Shown: positions 1 through 9,565, counted from the stretch's first letter. The stretch: DNA of 64,000 bases from AC-32 sp963719275 (GCA_963719275.1 CAVRBT010000002.1:62001-126000), one strand, 5' to 3'. Translations and numbers: made by a program. Notes: generated by a model not told the origin, from the letters alone.

Positions 1-21
1 CGTCGCTCCTTTCGTCCGTTC

Positions 22-696
22 GTGCGCCGGCCCGGCGAGCGTTGGGGGCGGTTCGCAACGCGGATCGCGAACGCCTACGGGGTCGTCCTCCTGCTCGTCG
101 TCGGGATCTACGTCCTTGCGTCGCTCGTCTACTTCCGCGGCTGGGGCGCGGTCGCGCTCACCGCGGTGACGGCCGCCTGCACCACGGTCGCGCTCGTGAG
201 CTCCGAGTCACGGCCCCCGCTCCCGCGCGTGTCGATGGGCGTCGGATCGGCAGCCGTCGCGCTCGCCCTCGCCTCCGCCCTGGGGGCGGGCGGCAAGCTC
301 CTGGCTGTCGCGGCGCTGGTCCAGGTGGCGCTGCTCGCAGTCGCCGCCGGGGAGATCCTGGGGACGGTTCTCCAGGAGCACGAGGTCAACTTCCGCACGA
401 TCCTCGGAGCGATCAGCGTCTATGTGATGCTCGGGATCCTCTTCACGTGGGTCTACGTCGCCGTCGACAGGCTCCAGGCGGGGTCGTTCTTCGGAAAGCC
501 GACCCAGGTCGGCGACTTTGTCTTCTTCAGCGTCACGACCCTTTCGACGACCGGGTACGGCAACCTGGTCCCTGCGGCACAGCCCGGGCGGATGCTCTCG
601 GGCATCGAGATGCTGGTCGGCCAGATCTTCCTGGTGACGCTGATCGCCGGGCTGGTGAGCCTCTGGCGGCCGGGCTCGCTCGGACGCCGGCCGTAG
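22..696 (+). CDS. Two-pore-helix K+ channel (Ion_trans_2)
   Basis: Predicted 224-aa inner-membrane potassium channel. About four hydrophobic segments occupy residues 18-125, and a C-terminal pore module contains a selectivity-filter-like TTGYGN at about residues 175-180, followed by a last transmembrane helix. The canonical bacterial filter is TVGYGD, so this is the variant form. The start used is GTG at 22. The left window edge is only 21 bases away, so a longer N-terminus cannot be excluded. It ends 6 bases before the convergent transporter remnant. No cytoplasmic RCK/TrkA domain is visible. The fold assignment is confident; ion selectivity is inferred. Confidence 0.8.
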   Translation: MRRPGERWGRFATRIANAYGVVLLLVVGIYVLASLVYFRGWGAVALTAVTAACTTVALVSSESRPPLPRVSMGVGSAAVALALASALGAGGKLLAVAALVQVALLAVAAGEILGTVLQEHEVNFRTILGAISVYVMLGILFTWVYVAVDRLQAGSFFGKPTQVGDFVFFSVTTLSTTGYGNLVPAAQPGRMLSGIEMLVGQIFLVTLIAGLVSLWRPGSLGRRP

Positions 697-702
697 CCGC
701 GC

Positions 703-2152
703 CTACGCGCCGGGCTTCGACGAGGGCTGGGCCCGGGGGATGCGCTGGGTGAAGAAGAGCGCCACGATCGTGAGCAGCGCCAGGATCGCGAGCCCGGCCT
801 GCAGGCCTTTGATCCGTGCGTCGCGGTAGGCGTCGAGCGCCGCGTCGGTCGTCCGCGAGCTGACGTGCGCATCGTCGAGCGCCGCCTCCAGATCGGCATC
901 GGAGATGAAGGGAACGCCGCCCGCCAGCGAGACCTGCGCCTGGGACTTGACCCGCGACGGGATCGCCGAGCTGTCCTCGACGTTCGCCAGGAACGCCGTC
1001 GAGAGCGCCGCGATCATCAGCGAGCCGGCGAGCGCAGTGCCGAGGGAGGCTCCCAGGTTCGTCATCGTGTTCTGGACGCCGCCGACCTCGGGGGTCTCGT
1101 CGTCGGGTACCGCGGAGACGGTGACGGCGCCAAGCTGGGAGGCCAGCGCCCCGATCCCGAGCCCGACCAGGCACATCGGGAGGAAGACGACCTCTGGACC
1201 GGAGTTGATGTCGAGTGCTCCGAGCAGGACGACGGTCCCCAGCAGGAGCGCGAGGAGCCCGAAGCGGACCACGCGCCGTGGATTGGCCTGCGGCCGCAGG
1301 CGCGGGATGCCGATCGCCGCCACGAGCAGCGTGATCGAGAGCGGCAGCAGCCGGGCCCCGGTCGCCAGCGCCGAAAGGCCGAGGCAGACCGAGAGGTAGA
1401 GGGGCACGACGAAGAAGAGTCCTGCCTGGACGAGGTACTGGAAGAAGAACATCGTCAACCCGCCGGTCAGCTGCTTGTTCTCGAACATCGCCGGCCGGAC
1501 GAGGGGCTCCTGCCCAAGCTTGACGCGCCGATTCTCCCAACGCAGGAAGAGCCAGAGCACGAACATTCCGGCCAGCACGAGCCACACGGTCGGCGAGAGC
1601 CCCGCCCAGGATGTCCCGTCCGGCTTCGGCTTGATCCAGCCCCAGGTCCCCGAGCGGAGCACGCCGAAGACGACGAGTGCGAGGCCCGCCGCGGACAGCA
1701 CCGCGCCGATGAGATCGAGCTTCGGCCGCGTCTCCGGCGGCGCGTCGGCGATCCGGCGGGCAAGAACGAGGATCGCCAGGACGATCAGGACCTCCCCGGC
1801 GAAGACCCAGCGCCACGAGAGGTAGGTCGTGAAGAAGCCGCCGACGAGCGGGCCGACGGCGACCGCAATCGCGCCCGCGGCCGCGACCCAAGCCGTAGGC
1901 GGCCGGGCGGCGTTCGGCCGGGAAGTTGCCCGCCACGAGCGCGACGATCGCCGGCAGGATCAGGGCGGCACCGACCCCTTCGAGGAACGACCAGCCGATC
2001 AGCAGCACCGGCAGGTTCGGGGCGATCGAGGTCGTGAACGAGCCGCAGCCGTAGATGACGGCGCCGATCGCGAACGCGCGCTTGCGGCCGATCATCGCGC
2101 CGATCTTCGCGCCGATGATCATGAGTGAGGCCATGACGAGCGTATAGGCGGT
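703..2152 (-). pseudogene. Split MFS (EmrB/QacA-like) transporter, C-terminal part
   Basis: This is the larger part of a 14-TM DHA2-type efflux transporter, reading from TAYTLVMASLM to the natural C-terminus. The missing N-terminus lies on the same strand at 4007-4189; the two pieces join at the conserved motif TGIQGPIT/AYTLVM, separated by an inserted segment at 2153-4013. A further one-base insertion in the CCC run at 1887-1889 breaks the frame after AERRPAAYGL. Correcting it restores VAAAGAIAVAVGPLVGG and the following helices. The C-terminal frame (703-1701 and upstream) is otherwise intact. Either the gene is dead, or the indel is a sequencing error and only the insertion is real. Confidence 0.8.
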
Positions 2153-4013
2153 GGTTCGGGAGAGAACCCTCGCCTGGGCCAGTGTTCCGGATTCCCCTGA
2201 ACGGCATATCGACCGACGGGGCCGCGGTCGGCTGCGGCTAGACAGCATAGAGTCGGGCGGTGCGCAAGTGGCTCGCGCTGATCATCCTCGCGTCGGCCCA
2301 GTTCATCATGGTGCTCGACTCGAGCGTGATGAACGTCTCGATCTCGCAGATCGTGGCCGACCTGAACACGACGGTCACTGGCGTGCAGAGCGCGATCACG
2401 ATGTACACGCTCGTGATGGCGGCGTTCATGCTCGTTGGCGCGAAGCTCGGCGACATTCTCGGGCGTGACCGGGCCTTCGGGCTCGGCCTGGCCGTGTACG
2501 GGCTGGGCTCGCTGATCACGTCGCTCAGCCCGAACCTCACGGTGCTGCTGATCGGCTGGTCGGGGATCGAGGGGCTTGGCGCGGTGCTCGTGATCCCGGC
2601 GATTGCCGCGCTGACCGCCGCGAACTACGAGGGTAAGGAGCGCGCGTTCGCCTACAGCATGATCGGCGGCGCCGCGGGAGCGGCGATCGCGGCCGGCCCG
2701 CTGATCGGCGGCTACGTGACGACGACCTGGAGCTGGCGGTACGTATTCGTCGGCGAGGTCGTGGTCGTGATCGTGGTGCTCGCCGTCCACCGGCGCATGA
2801 AGCGCGCGCCGAAGCCCGAGCACCCGCCGAAGCTGGACTACGGCGGCGCAGCGCTCTCCGCCGTCGCGCTCGCCCTGATCGTGTTCGGGATCCTGAAGAG
2901 CAGCACCTGGGGCTGGATCAGGCCGCTCGACGCGCCGACGATCGACGGGCACGAAATCACGCCGCTCGGGTTCTCCCTGGTGCCGTTCCTGATCATCGGC
3001 GGCTTCGTCGTTCTCGGCTGCTTCCTCGCGTGGGAAGAGCGCCGCGAGCGGCTCGGCAAGAGTACGCTCCTCAACCGCGCGCTCGTGAAGATCGAGACGC
3101 TCCGCGCCGGGCTCTCCTCGCTCGGCGCGCAGCAGCTGATCGTGATGGGCACGTTCTTCGTCCTGCCGGTGTACCTGCAGGTCGTGCTCGGCTTCGACGC
3201 GTTCGAGACGGGCAAGCGGCTCTTCCCGATGTCGATCTCGATGCTGGCCGCTGCGCTCACCGGGCCGAAGGTGGCGGTGCGGTTCGGGCCGCGCGCCGTC
3301 GTTCAGGTCGGCCTCAGCGCAATGGCGATCGCCTCGCTCGTGCTCGTCGGGACGATCGACGTAAGCCTGAACGGGACGGCCTTCGCGGTGTCGCTCGTCT
3401 TCTTCGGGATCGGCGCCGGGCTCCTCATGTCGCAGCTCGGAAACGTGATCATTTCCTCGGCCCCGCCGGAGGAGACGAACGAGGCCGGTGGGCTCCAAGG
3501 GACGGCTCAGAACCTCGGCGCGTCCCTGGGCACGGCGTTGATCGGCTCGGTGCTCCTGCTCGGGCTGCTGAACGGATTCAACTCGCGGATCCAGGACAAC
3601 CCGGCGCTGCCCTCTGACGTAAAGACGCAGATCGCGGCCGCCACCGAGGAAGGCATCCCGATCGTCACGACCGAGCAGGCCCACGAGGCGCTGCTCGACG
3701 CCGGGCTGAAGCCGGCCGAGGCGGACGCAGTCACCGAGGACTACGGCAAAGCCCAGCTCGACGCGCTGAAGACGTCGATGCTCGCAGTCGCGTTTCTCGC
3801 GGTGCTCTCGTTCTGGTTCACGCGGCGGTTACCCGGAAGGCCCAGAGAAGCCGCCTAGTACGCGGGCTGGTCGCCGAGGTAGTGAGCGCCACGAACTCTG
3901 CGGTGACGCTATCTCACGCGCGACCGCAAGGCGATCCGCCCTCAAGCTGAACGGCTCTCGGCTGCGCGAGCGTCCTCTCCCAGGTCCCGGTAGTCGGGTG
4001 CTACCGCTACTCC
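2153..4013. mobile_element. Inserted 1.86 kb segment carrying one MFS gene
   Basis: This segment separates the two halves of one MFS gene. The interrupted target can be rebuilt as ...GGCGGT joined to GTAATTGG..., with GT shared by both junctions. The only gene inside is an MFS transporter on the opposite strand. No transposase or long terminal inverted repeats are visible. A short hairpin lies near each end: GGTTC-N6-GAACC at 2153-2168 and GGTAG-N7-CTACC at 3989-4005. The mechanism of insertion is unknown. Confidence 0.55.
2260..3858 (+). CDS. MFS multidrug efflux transporter (DHA2, EmrB/QacA type)
   Basis: Complete 532-aa transporter of the 14-TM drug:H+ antiporter family, starting at GTG 2260. 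The N-terminus holds FIMVLDSSVMNVSISQI, followed by the conserved TGVQSAITMYTLVMA and the loop motif GAKLGDILGRDRAF (motif A, about residues 66-79). The second half has the usual periplasmic insertion and closes with a TM helix and a basic tail. It belongs to the same subfamily as the split gene into which its segment is inserted, but lies on the opposite strand. Substrate unknown; such proteins export lipophilic compounds using the proton gradient. Confidence 0.88.
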   Translation: MRKWLALIILASAQFIMVLDSSVMNVSISQIVADLNTTVTGVQSAITMYTLVMAAFMLVGAKLGDILGRDRAFGLGLAVYGLGSLITSLSPNLTVLLIGWSGIEGLGAVLVIPAIAALTAANYEGKERAFAYSMIGGAAGAAIAAGPLIGGYVTTTWSWRYVFVGEVVVVIVVLAVHRRMKRAPKPEHPPKLDYGGAALSAVALALIVFGILKSSTWGWIRPLDAPTIDGHEITPLGFSLVPFLIIGGFVVLGCFLAWEERRERLGKSTLLNRALVKIETLRAGLSSLGAQQLIVMGTFFVLPVYLQVVLGFDAFETGKRLFPMSISMLAAALTGPKVAVRFGPRAVVQVGLSAMAIASLVLVGTIDVSLNGTAFAVSLVFFGIGAGLLMSQLGNVIISSAPPEETNEAGGLQGTAQNLGASLGTALIGSVLLLGLLNGFNSRIQDNPALPSDVKTQIAAATEEGIPIVTTEQAHEALLDAGLKPAEADAVTEDYGKAQLDALKTSMLAVAFLAVLSFWFTRRLPGRPREAA

Positions 4014-4189
4014 GTAATTGGGCCCTGGATTCCGGTCACGGTGGTCACGGTGTCCTTGGCCACAGTCGCGATCGAGACGTTCATCACCGAGGTGTCGAGC
4101 GTCATCAGGAACTGGCCGGCCGCCAGCGTGAGCAGCACGACGGACGCCGCCTTCGCCTGGGTGGGGCTCGCGGCAGCGGTGCTCGTCAC
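4007..4189 (-). pseudogene. Split MFS transporter, N-terminal fragment
   Basis: Sixty codons encoding TM1 of a DHA2 transporter (QFLMTLDTSVMNVSIATVAKD, then TVTGIQGPIT), followed abruptly by GAG-TAG at the insertion junction. Its GTG start at 4189 overlaps the TGA stop of the upstream phosphodiesterase (GTGA), so the two genes were translationally coupled. The continuation AYTLVMASLMIIGAKIG is at about 2150 on the same strand. The exact complementarity of the two fragments shows they were one gene. Confidence 0.8.
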
Positions 4190-6220
4190 GAACCCGCTTC
4201 GGCGAGCTCGGTGACCTGCGCCTCGCCTGGAGCGGGGGCACCCTGGAGCTCGTGCCGCCAGCCGCGCAGGACGTCGTTCACCGCGGCGGCGCCGATGATC
4301 GAGTCCGTCGGCGGCGAGAGCGTCGCCGGGTAGAGCAGGAACGGCCGCGTCTGCGGCCCGCCGAGGCCGCCGTGAAAGGAGATCAGCTCCTCGAACGCGC
4401 ACCCTTCCTCGAGCGCCGGGTCGTAGAAGCTGCCGACGAAGATGTCGGCCGCGTGGGCGAATCCGTCGCTGCGGGCAAGGTGCCGAGCCGCGTTCGGCGA
4501 GAACTCCGCCAGCGGATCCTCGCCCTCGACCTGTCCGGTCGCGAGGAACCGAGTGCCGCGCGGACCGAGCACGAGCGCGCCCTGCTGCTCCGACCGGATG
4601 AGGAGCCAGCCGACGTGCGGGTGCTCGCGGAGCGCCGGAACGAGCTTTGGATGCTGCGCGTCGATCTCCTCGAGCGTCAGCCTGCGCTGCTCGCCGAGGA
4701 GGTAGATCAGGCCGAGGTTGCCCGGAGCCGAGCACCACGAGGTCCCGGCCGCTGACGTCCTTCTTCGACGGCTTCTTCCGCTTGTGGCCCGAGGCCTCGT
4801 CGACCGCGCGGCCGACGGTGGCCTTGTTCTCGTCGCCGGCTCCCACGTCCGCGACCTCGCCCTGCTCGACCGACCGCTGTACGAGCTCGTCGAGGCCATA
4901 GCCGTTGCGCTGCTTGAAGGTCGCGCCCTGCGTCTGGCCGTGGTCGGAGAGGACGACGATCTCGTACGGCCGCGCCGCGTAGCGGCGCGCGCGGTCGATG
5001 CGGCCGAACTGCTGGTCGAGCTTTCGCAGCGCCTCCATCGTGTCCGGGCGCTCGAGCCCGGAGTGGTGCGCGACCTCGTCGTAGCTCGAGAAGGTCGCGT
5101 AGATCGCCGGGCGCCCCTTCATCATGTCGCTGAGCACGCCGTAGACGATCAGGTCGCGGACGACAACGCAGAGAGCGGCACGCAGAAGCGGGTAGTACCC
5201 GCCGCGATGGCCGCGCGGCCGGACGTCGCGCCGGCTAGCACGCAAGGCCGCCGAGATCTCGAGGACCACTTCCCAGAAGAACAGCACGAGCGACCGCAGG
5301 ACGTTGAAGCCGTTGGCGAAGAACGCGCGATAGCCCGGGTTCGCATGCCGCTCCGCTTCGCTGCGGCTGGCGGTCAGGATCACGTGGTCGGCCTCGCCCG
5401 AGAGCAGGTTGCCGCGGCTCGCTCCGCCGTTCGCAAGCAGCCCGCGGCCGACACGGTGACGGCGCTCGATCTCCGCGCAGTCGGCCGGCGCCGAGCAGAC
5501 CATCAGCGTCGACGTCTCCTTCTCCACCCAGCGGAAGGCAGGGATGTCGTCGTTCGACCCGAGCAGGATCCCCGCCTGGCTGGCGCCGGTCTGGGAGGAG
5601 AGATCCGTCTCCCACTCCACGAGGTGGTGCGACCCCTCCTGGAGCCAGCGCCCCATCTCCGGCGCGCTGCCGTTCCGGATGGCGCGCTGCAGCACGGGCA
5701 GGGCGAGACCGTCGATCTCGAGGAAGACGATCCCGGGAACGTCCGTCTCCTCGCGCCCGCCCGAGCGGCGGGCGATGCGCTGGATCACCCTGAACGTGTA
5801 GGTGTCGTCGTCGTTGGTGCCGAGAACGATGTCCAGCACCACGCCGATCGCGGCGGCGACGAGCGCAACGCCGAGCGCCGACCAGAACGAGTCGACCGTC
5901 AGGTCGCCGTCCGTGATCGCGTCGGCCGCGAGCAGCATCAGCGCGTCGACGACGAGCACGAGCAGGAACCCGAGCAGCGCGATGAACGGCAGGCGCAGCG
6001 CAGCGACGGCCGGCGGCAGGACCGCGTTCAGCGCGGCGATCACCGCCGCGGCGACCAGCGCAGAGCCGAAGTTCTTGACGTCGGCGCCGGGGACGATCCA
6101 GGCGGCGGCGAGCAGGGCCAGGGCCGACAGCACCCACGAGACGAGCAGGCGGACCACGTGAAACCGCGGCCGCAGGACCTCCCACTCAGGCCGCTCGCCG
6201 TACGCCTGCACGCTCGCCAT
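4186..6220 (-). CDS. Membrane-anchored alkaline-phosphatase-superfamily phosphodiesterase, frameshifted
   Basis: Four to five N-terminal TM helices (about residues 20-135) precede a soluble domain of the alkaline-phosphatase/nucleotide-pyrophosphatase superfamily. Visible active-site motifs are FLEIDGLA (first metal-binding Asp), SSQTGASQAG (candidate Thr/Ser nucleophile) and VVLSDHGQTQG (metal-binding Asp-His). After VVLGSG the frame shifts because of an extra C in the CCC run at 4721-4723; the other frame continues NLGLIYLLGEQRRLTLEEID to the stop at 4186. The start is ATG 6220 or GTG 6223 behind GGAGGATC. A regulatory element lies 30-33 nt upstream. Probable role: hydrolysis of an envelope or extracellular phosphodiester; substrate unknown. 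Confidence 0.75.
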
Positions 6221-6253
6221 CACACCCGATCCTCCGCGGGCGGCCGCAGGTCC

Positions 6254-6274
6254 GCGTCACCCGCACGGGACGAA
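6254..6274 (-). promoter_or_regulatory. 21-bp directional element, copy A
   Basis: Minus-strand match TTCGTCCC-GTG-CGGGTGACGC to the window consensus TTCATCCC-N3-CGGGYGATGC. It lies 30 nt before the GTG 6223 (33 nt before ATG 6220) of the phosphodiesterase operon. Copy B faces the other way only 6 bases away. Confidence 0.7.
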
Positions 6275-6280
6275 ATGCGC

Positions 6281-6301
6281 CTCATGCGGACCGGGTGATG
6301 C
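6281..6301 (+). promoter_or_regulatory. 21-bp directional element, copy B
   Basis: Match CTCATGCG-GAC-CGGGTGATGC, 33 nt before the ATG of the 61-aa protein at 6335. With copy A it serves a divergent gene pair. Confidence 0.7.
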
Positions 6302-6334
6302 GCATCCCCGCGGCCCTCGCGAGGCTGGCGTGCG

Positions 6335-6520
6335 ATGAGGCACTACATCGTCACCATCGAAGGGCCGAACTTCGACGACGTCGAGGAGGTCGAGCTGCCG
6401 AACCTGCCCGAGGACGGCGAGCTCGTGGACACGAAGTACGGCACGTGCGTCGTCACGTCTACAGAACAGCTGCCCGACAGCCAGAAGTTCGACGGCCACA
6501 TCGTCTGCCGTTACTCCTGA
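6335..6520 (+). CDS. Orphan 61-aa acidic protein
   Basis: Small soluble protein beginning MRHYIVTIEGPNFDD and rich in Asp/Glu, with two cysteines (in GTCVV and HIVCRY). No signal peptide or membrane segment. It does not match a family I know. Reality is supported by the regulatory element 33 nt upstream, codon use like its neighbours, and a stop 13 bases before the convergent gadB. Function unknown. Confidence 0.6.
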   Translation: MRHYIVTIEGPNFDDVEEVELPNLPEDGELVDTKYGTCVVTSTEQLPDSQKFDGHIVCRYS

Positions 6521-6533
6521 GCTCCCTGCGCTG

Positions 6534-7925
6534 CTAGTGACGGAAGCCGGAGGCCGACTCGTCGTCGTGCACGGGCTCGGGCTGGCGCTCGAGGCGCGGT
6601 AGCTGCCGCTTCAGGTCCCCCAACAGCAGATCCGCCATGTCGTGCGTGAAGCCACGCCGCACGACGACGCGGAGCGCCGCGAGGTCCTCGCGGTTCTTCG
6701 GGAACGTGTACGCGGGCACCTGCCAGCCGCGCTCGCGCATCGCGTTGGACACGTCGAAGACGGTGAAGTTGTCGATCTCGTCCTTCACCTTGAAGGCAAA
6801 GACCGGGAGCTCGTCGCCTCGCGTGAGCAGCTCGAACGGCCCGAGCTCTTCGATCTCGCCCGACAGCCGAGTGGCGACATCCCGCGCGTAGCCCTGGACC
6901 CGACGGTAGCCCTCGAAGCCGAGCCGGAGGAAGTTGTAGTACTGCGCGACCACCTGGGCTCCCGGCCGTGAGAAGTTGAGCGCGAAGGTCGGCATGTTGT
7001 CGCCGAGGTAGTTGACCCAGAAGATCAGGTCTTCCGGCAGGGCGGCGCTGTCGCGCCAGGCCACCCAGCCGACGCCCGGGTAGACGAGGCCGTACTTGTG
7101 CCCCGAGGCGTTGATCGAGGCCACGCGCGGGAGGCGGAAGTCCCAGACGAGGTCGGGGTCGATGAATGGCGCGATGAACGCGCCCGAGGCGCCGTCCACG
7201 TGCACCGGGATGTCGAGGCCGGTCTCGGCCTCGAAGGCGTCGAGCGCCTCGCAGATCTCCTGCACAGGCTCGTAGGAGCCGTCGAAGGTCGAGCCGAGGA
7301 TCGCGATCACGCCGATCGTGTTCTCGTCGCACCGCTTGACGGCCTCCTCCGCCGAGAGGGTGAAGCGGTCGCCCTCCATTGGCACGAGCCGCATCTCGAC
7401 GTCCCAGTAGTTGGCGAGCTTCTCCCAGCACACCTGGACGTTGATGCCCATCACGAGGTTCGGCTTGTCGGCCGGCTTCCCCTCCGCCTTACGCCGCTGC
7501 TGCCAGCGACGCTTGAGCGCGAGCCCGCCCAGCATCGCCGCCTCGCTCGAGCCGGTCGTGGAGCACCCGGTCGCCTCGTCGGCCTCGGGCGCGTTCCAGA
7601 GCCGGCTGAGCATGTTCACGCAGCGCGCCTCGATCGCGGCGGTCTGCGGGTACTCGTCCTTGTCGATCATGTTCTTGTCGAAGCACTCCGCCATCAGCTT
7701 CTCCGCCTGCGGCTCCATCCACGTCGTCACGAACGTGGCGACGTTCAGCCGTGCGTTTCCGTCGAGCATCAGCTCGTCGTGGATGATCTGGTAGGCCACG
7801 TCCGGCGCCAGCTCGTCCTCGGGAACGTCGTGCCGCGGGATCGTCGTGCCCTCCAGCCCGAACAGCGGCTGGACGGCGACCTCCTCGTGGCGCCCTTCGT
7901 TCGTCTGCGGATGCGTGAGGGTCAT
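6534..7925 (-). CDS. gadB: Glutamate decarboxylase
   Basis: 463-aa PLP enzyme that converts L-glutamate to GABA and CO2 while consuming a cytoplasmic proton. It shows STTGSSEAAMLGGLALKRRW (PLP phosphate binding), HVDGASGAF (Asp that contacts the pyridine ring) and SGHKYG, whose Lys at about 277 forms the Schiff base. Length matches bacterial GadB. No GadC antiporter is nearby, so it may work alone in acid buffering or GABA metabolism. An element (copy C) lies 54 nt upstream on the same strand, which places it in the proposed regulon. Confidence 0.95.
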   Translation of the reverse strand: MTLTHPQTNEGRHEEVAVQPLFGLEGTTIPRHDVPEDELAPDVAYQIIHDELMLDGNARLNVATFVTTWMEPQAEKLMAECFDKNMIDKDEYPQTAAIEARCVNMLSRLWNAPEADEATGCSTTGSSEAAMLGGLALKRRWQQRRKAEGKPADKPNLVMGINVQVCWEKLANYWDVEMRLVPMEGDRFTLSAEEAVKRCDENTIGVIAILGSTFDGSYEPVQEICEALDAFEAETGLDIPVHVDGASGAFIAPFIDPDLVWDFRLPRVASINASGHKYGLVYPGVGWVAWRDSAALPEDLIFWVNYLGDNMPTFALNFSRPGAQVVAQYYNFLRLGFEGYRRVQGYARDVATRLSGEIEELGPFELLTRGDELPVFAFKVKDEIDNFTVFDVSNAMRERGWQVPAYTFPKNREDLAALRVVVRRGFTHDMADLLLGDLKRQLPRLERQPEPVHDDESASGFRH

Positions 7926-7979
7926 CGGGGTCCTTTCGTCGTCGCGTGGATGCCAGCCTCCCGGCCGCTCGCGCCGCTG

Positions 7980-8000
7980 TCATCACCCGAATCGCACCAT
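7980..8000 (-). promoter_or_regulatory. 21-bp directional element, copy C
   Basis: Weaker minus-strand match ATGGTGCG-ATT-CGGGTGATGA, 54 nt before the glutamate decarboxylase start. The right half CGGGTGATG is perfect. Confidence 0.5.
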
Positions 8001-8007
8001 GTCGGGA

Positions 8008-8028
8008 ATCACCCGCGCGGGACGATGT
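8008..8028 (+). promoter_or_regulatory. 21-bp directional element, copy D
   Basis: Match ATCACCCG-CGC-GGGACGATGT on the plus strand. It overlaps the only in-frame ATG (8025) of the broken DUF gene downstream, so this copy may be misplaced relative to the original start, or that start may be wrong. Confidence 0.5.
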
Positions 8029-8629
8029 GCGCCGGACGAAGCGCAGCAATCGTCAACGCCGTCCCCGAGAGCTCGAACATCGAGATCGCCCACCGCGTCC
8101 ACGAAAGCGGCGAGCACCACGAACCGCACCACCGCTGGCACGAGGTCGCGATCGAGATCGGCGAGGCGTTCCTGCTCGCGCTCGTGGCGGTTGCGACCGC
8201 TTGGTCCGGCTACCAAGCCGCGCTCTGGGACGGCCGCTCGGCGAGGCTCTATGGGACGTCGTCCAGGACCCGGATCACGGCGACGCAGAACACGATGCGC
8301 GGCGGGCAGGAGCAGCTCTACGACGCCACGGCGTTCAACTTCTGGCTCCAGGCAAAGTTGACCGGGGACGCGAAGCTCGCTCGCGACTTCGAGAAGCGGT
8401 TCCGCCCCGAGTACCGCCCCGCCTTCCGCGGCTGGCTCGCGACGGATCCCTTCGTCAACCCGCGGGCGCCGGCAGGGCGATCTTCATGCCGCAGTACCAG
8501 AACAGGCGGAACGAGCGCGGCACCGAGCTGGACAGGCGCGCCTCCGAGGGTCGCGATCGCCACGTACCCGCGGCTCTGAACCGGCTTCGTCCCGAACGGA
8601 CGATGCCGCCCACCTTCCCGCCGTGTTGA
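8025..8629 (+). pseudogene. Truncated paralogue of a TM-anchored DUF family
   Basis: Paralogue of the proteins at 21788-22480 and 35014-35664. It keeps the N-terminal helix with VATAWSGYQAALW and the central FEKRFRPEYRPAFRGWLATDPFVNPRAP. A one-base loss near 8470-8475 then shifts the frame; IFMPQYQN follows in the other frame, matching MPQYKRP/MPQYRLA of the relatives. After that similarity ends and the two C-terminal TM helices are missing. The gene is therefore broken twice. Family function unknown. Confidence 0.7.
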
Positions 8630-8655
8630 CTGGCGGCTAAACAAAGGAGAAGACC

Positions 8656-9516
8656 ATGTGCCGCTGGCTCGCATATTCGGGATCCCCCGTCAGCATCGAG
8701 ACGCTGCTCTACAAGCCCGAGCACTCGCTGATCGACCAGAGCCTTCATTCGAAGCTGGGAGCGGAGACGACGAACGGCGACGGCTTCGGGATCGGCTGGT
8801 ACGGGGCCCCGGACACCCCCGGCGTCTACCACAGCATCGAGCCCGCCTGGAACGACCGCAACCTGCATGACCTGGCCGCTCACATCGAGTCGCCCCTGGT
8901 GTTCGCGCACATCCGGGCAGCGATCGGCTCGGTCGTCCAGGAGACGAACTGCCACCCGTTCCGCCACGGACGGTGGCTCTTCATGCACAACGGCTTCATT
9001 GGCGACTTCCAGCAGGTCAAGCGCGATCTCGTGCTCGCCGTCGACCCGTCGCTGTACCCGTCGATCGAGGGCTCGAGCGACACCGAGGTGTTCTTCCACC
9101 TCGCGCTGACGTTCGGGCTCGAAGACGATCCTCCGGCTGCGGTCGCGTCTGCGGTCGGGCTGATCGAGGAGGTGGGCAAGAAGCACGGCGTCGAGCACCC
9201 GATCCAGATGACGGTCGCCACCACGAACGGCGAGAGCGTCTGGGCGTTCCGGTACTCGAGCGAGCGCAACTCACGGTCGCTCTTCTACTCGACGACCCTC
9301 CCGACGCTGCTCGAGCTGCATCCCGAGCTCGAAATCCTCCGCGGCCTCTCGGAGGAATCGCGCCTGATCGTCTCCGAGCCGCTGCGCGACCTCCCCGGAG
9401 CGTGGAACGAGGTGCCGGAGTCCAGCTACGGCATCGTGCAGCCGGGGCAGGACGAGCTGCTCCCGTTCACGCCGAAGGCGCCGACGAAGTCCACCCAAGT
9501 CCCGACGCCCGCCTAG
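8656..9516 (+). CDS. Class II glutamine amidotransferase domain protein
   Basis: 286-aa N-terminal-nucleophile amidotransferase (GATase_4/YafJ-like). Cys2 immediately follows Met1 (MCRWLAYSG), as required for the exposed catalytic cysteine. NGDGFGIGWYG and FAHIRAAIGS are typical substrate-pocket motifs, followed by NCHPFRHGRWLFMHNG. RBS AAGGAGAAG lies 8 bases before the ATG. It stands alone without a synthase partner, so the acceptor of the released ammonia is unknown; EgtC-like gamma-glutamyl hydrolysis is another possibility. Confidence 0.88.
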   Translation: MCRWLAYSGSPVSIETLLYKPEHSLIDQSLHSKLGAETTNGDGFGIGWYGAPDTPGVYHSIEPAWNDRNLHDLAAHIESPLVFAHIRAAIGSVVQETNCHPFRHGRWLFMHNGFIGDFQQVKRDLVLAVDPSLYPSIEGSSDTEVFFHLALTFGLEDDPPAAVASAVGLIEEVGKKHGVEHPIQMTVATTNGESVWAFRYSSERNSRSLFYSTTLPTLLELHPELEILRGLSEESRLIVSEPLRDLPGAWNEVPESSYGIVQPGQDELLPFTPKAPTKSTQVPTPA

Positions 9517-9565
9517 GAGCGTCGAGCGAAACGATTAGCGAAACAGCCTCAAGCGGTCGCCGCCG

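Noticed and set aside
2194..2214. Possible further copy of the 21-bp element before the inserted MFS gene
   Set aside because: TTCCCCTGAACGGCATATCG matches only about half the conserved positions.
2119..3684. Long minus-strand frame across the inserted MFS gene
   Set aside because: Low-complexity Arg/Glu/His-rich shadow of the real 14-TM transporter.
4718..6298. Long plus-strand open frame antisense to the phosphodiesterase
   Set aside because: Arg/Asp/Glu/Val-rich composition typical of antisense frames in very GC-rich genes; the minus strand has clear enzyme motifs.
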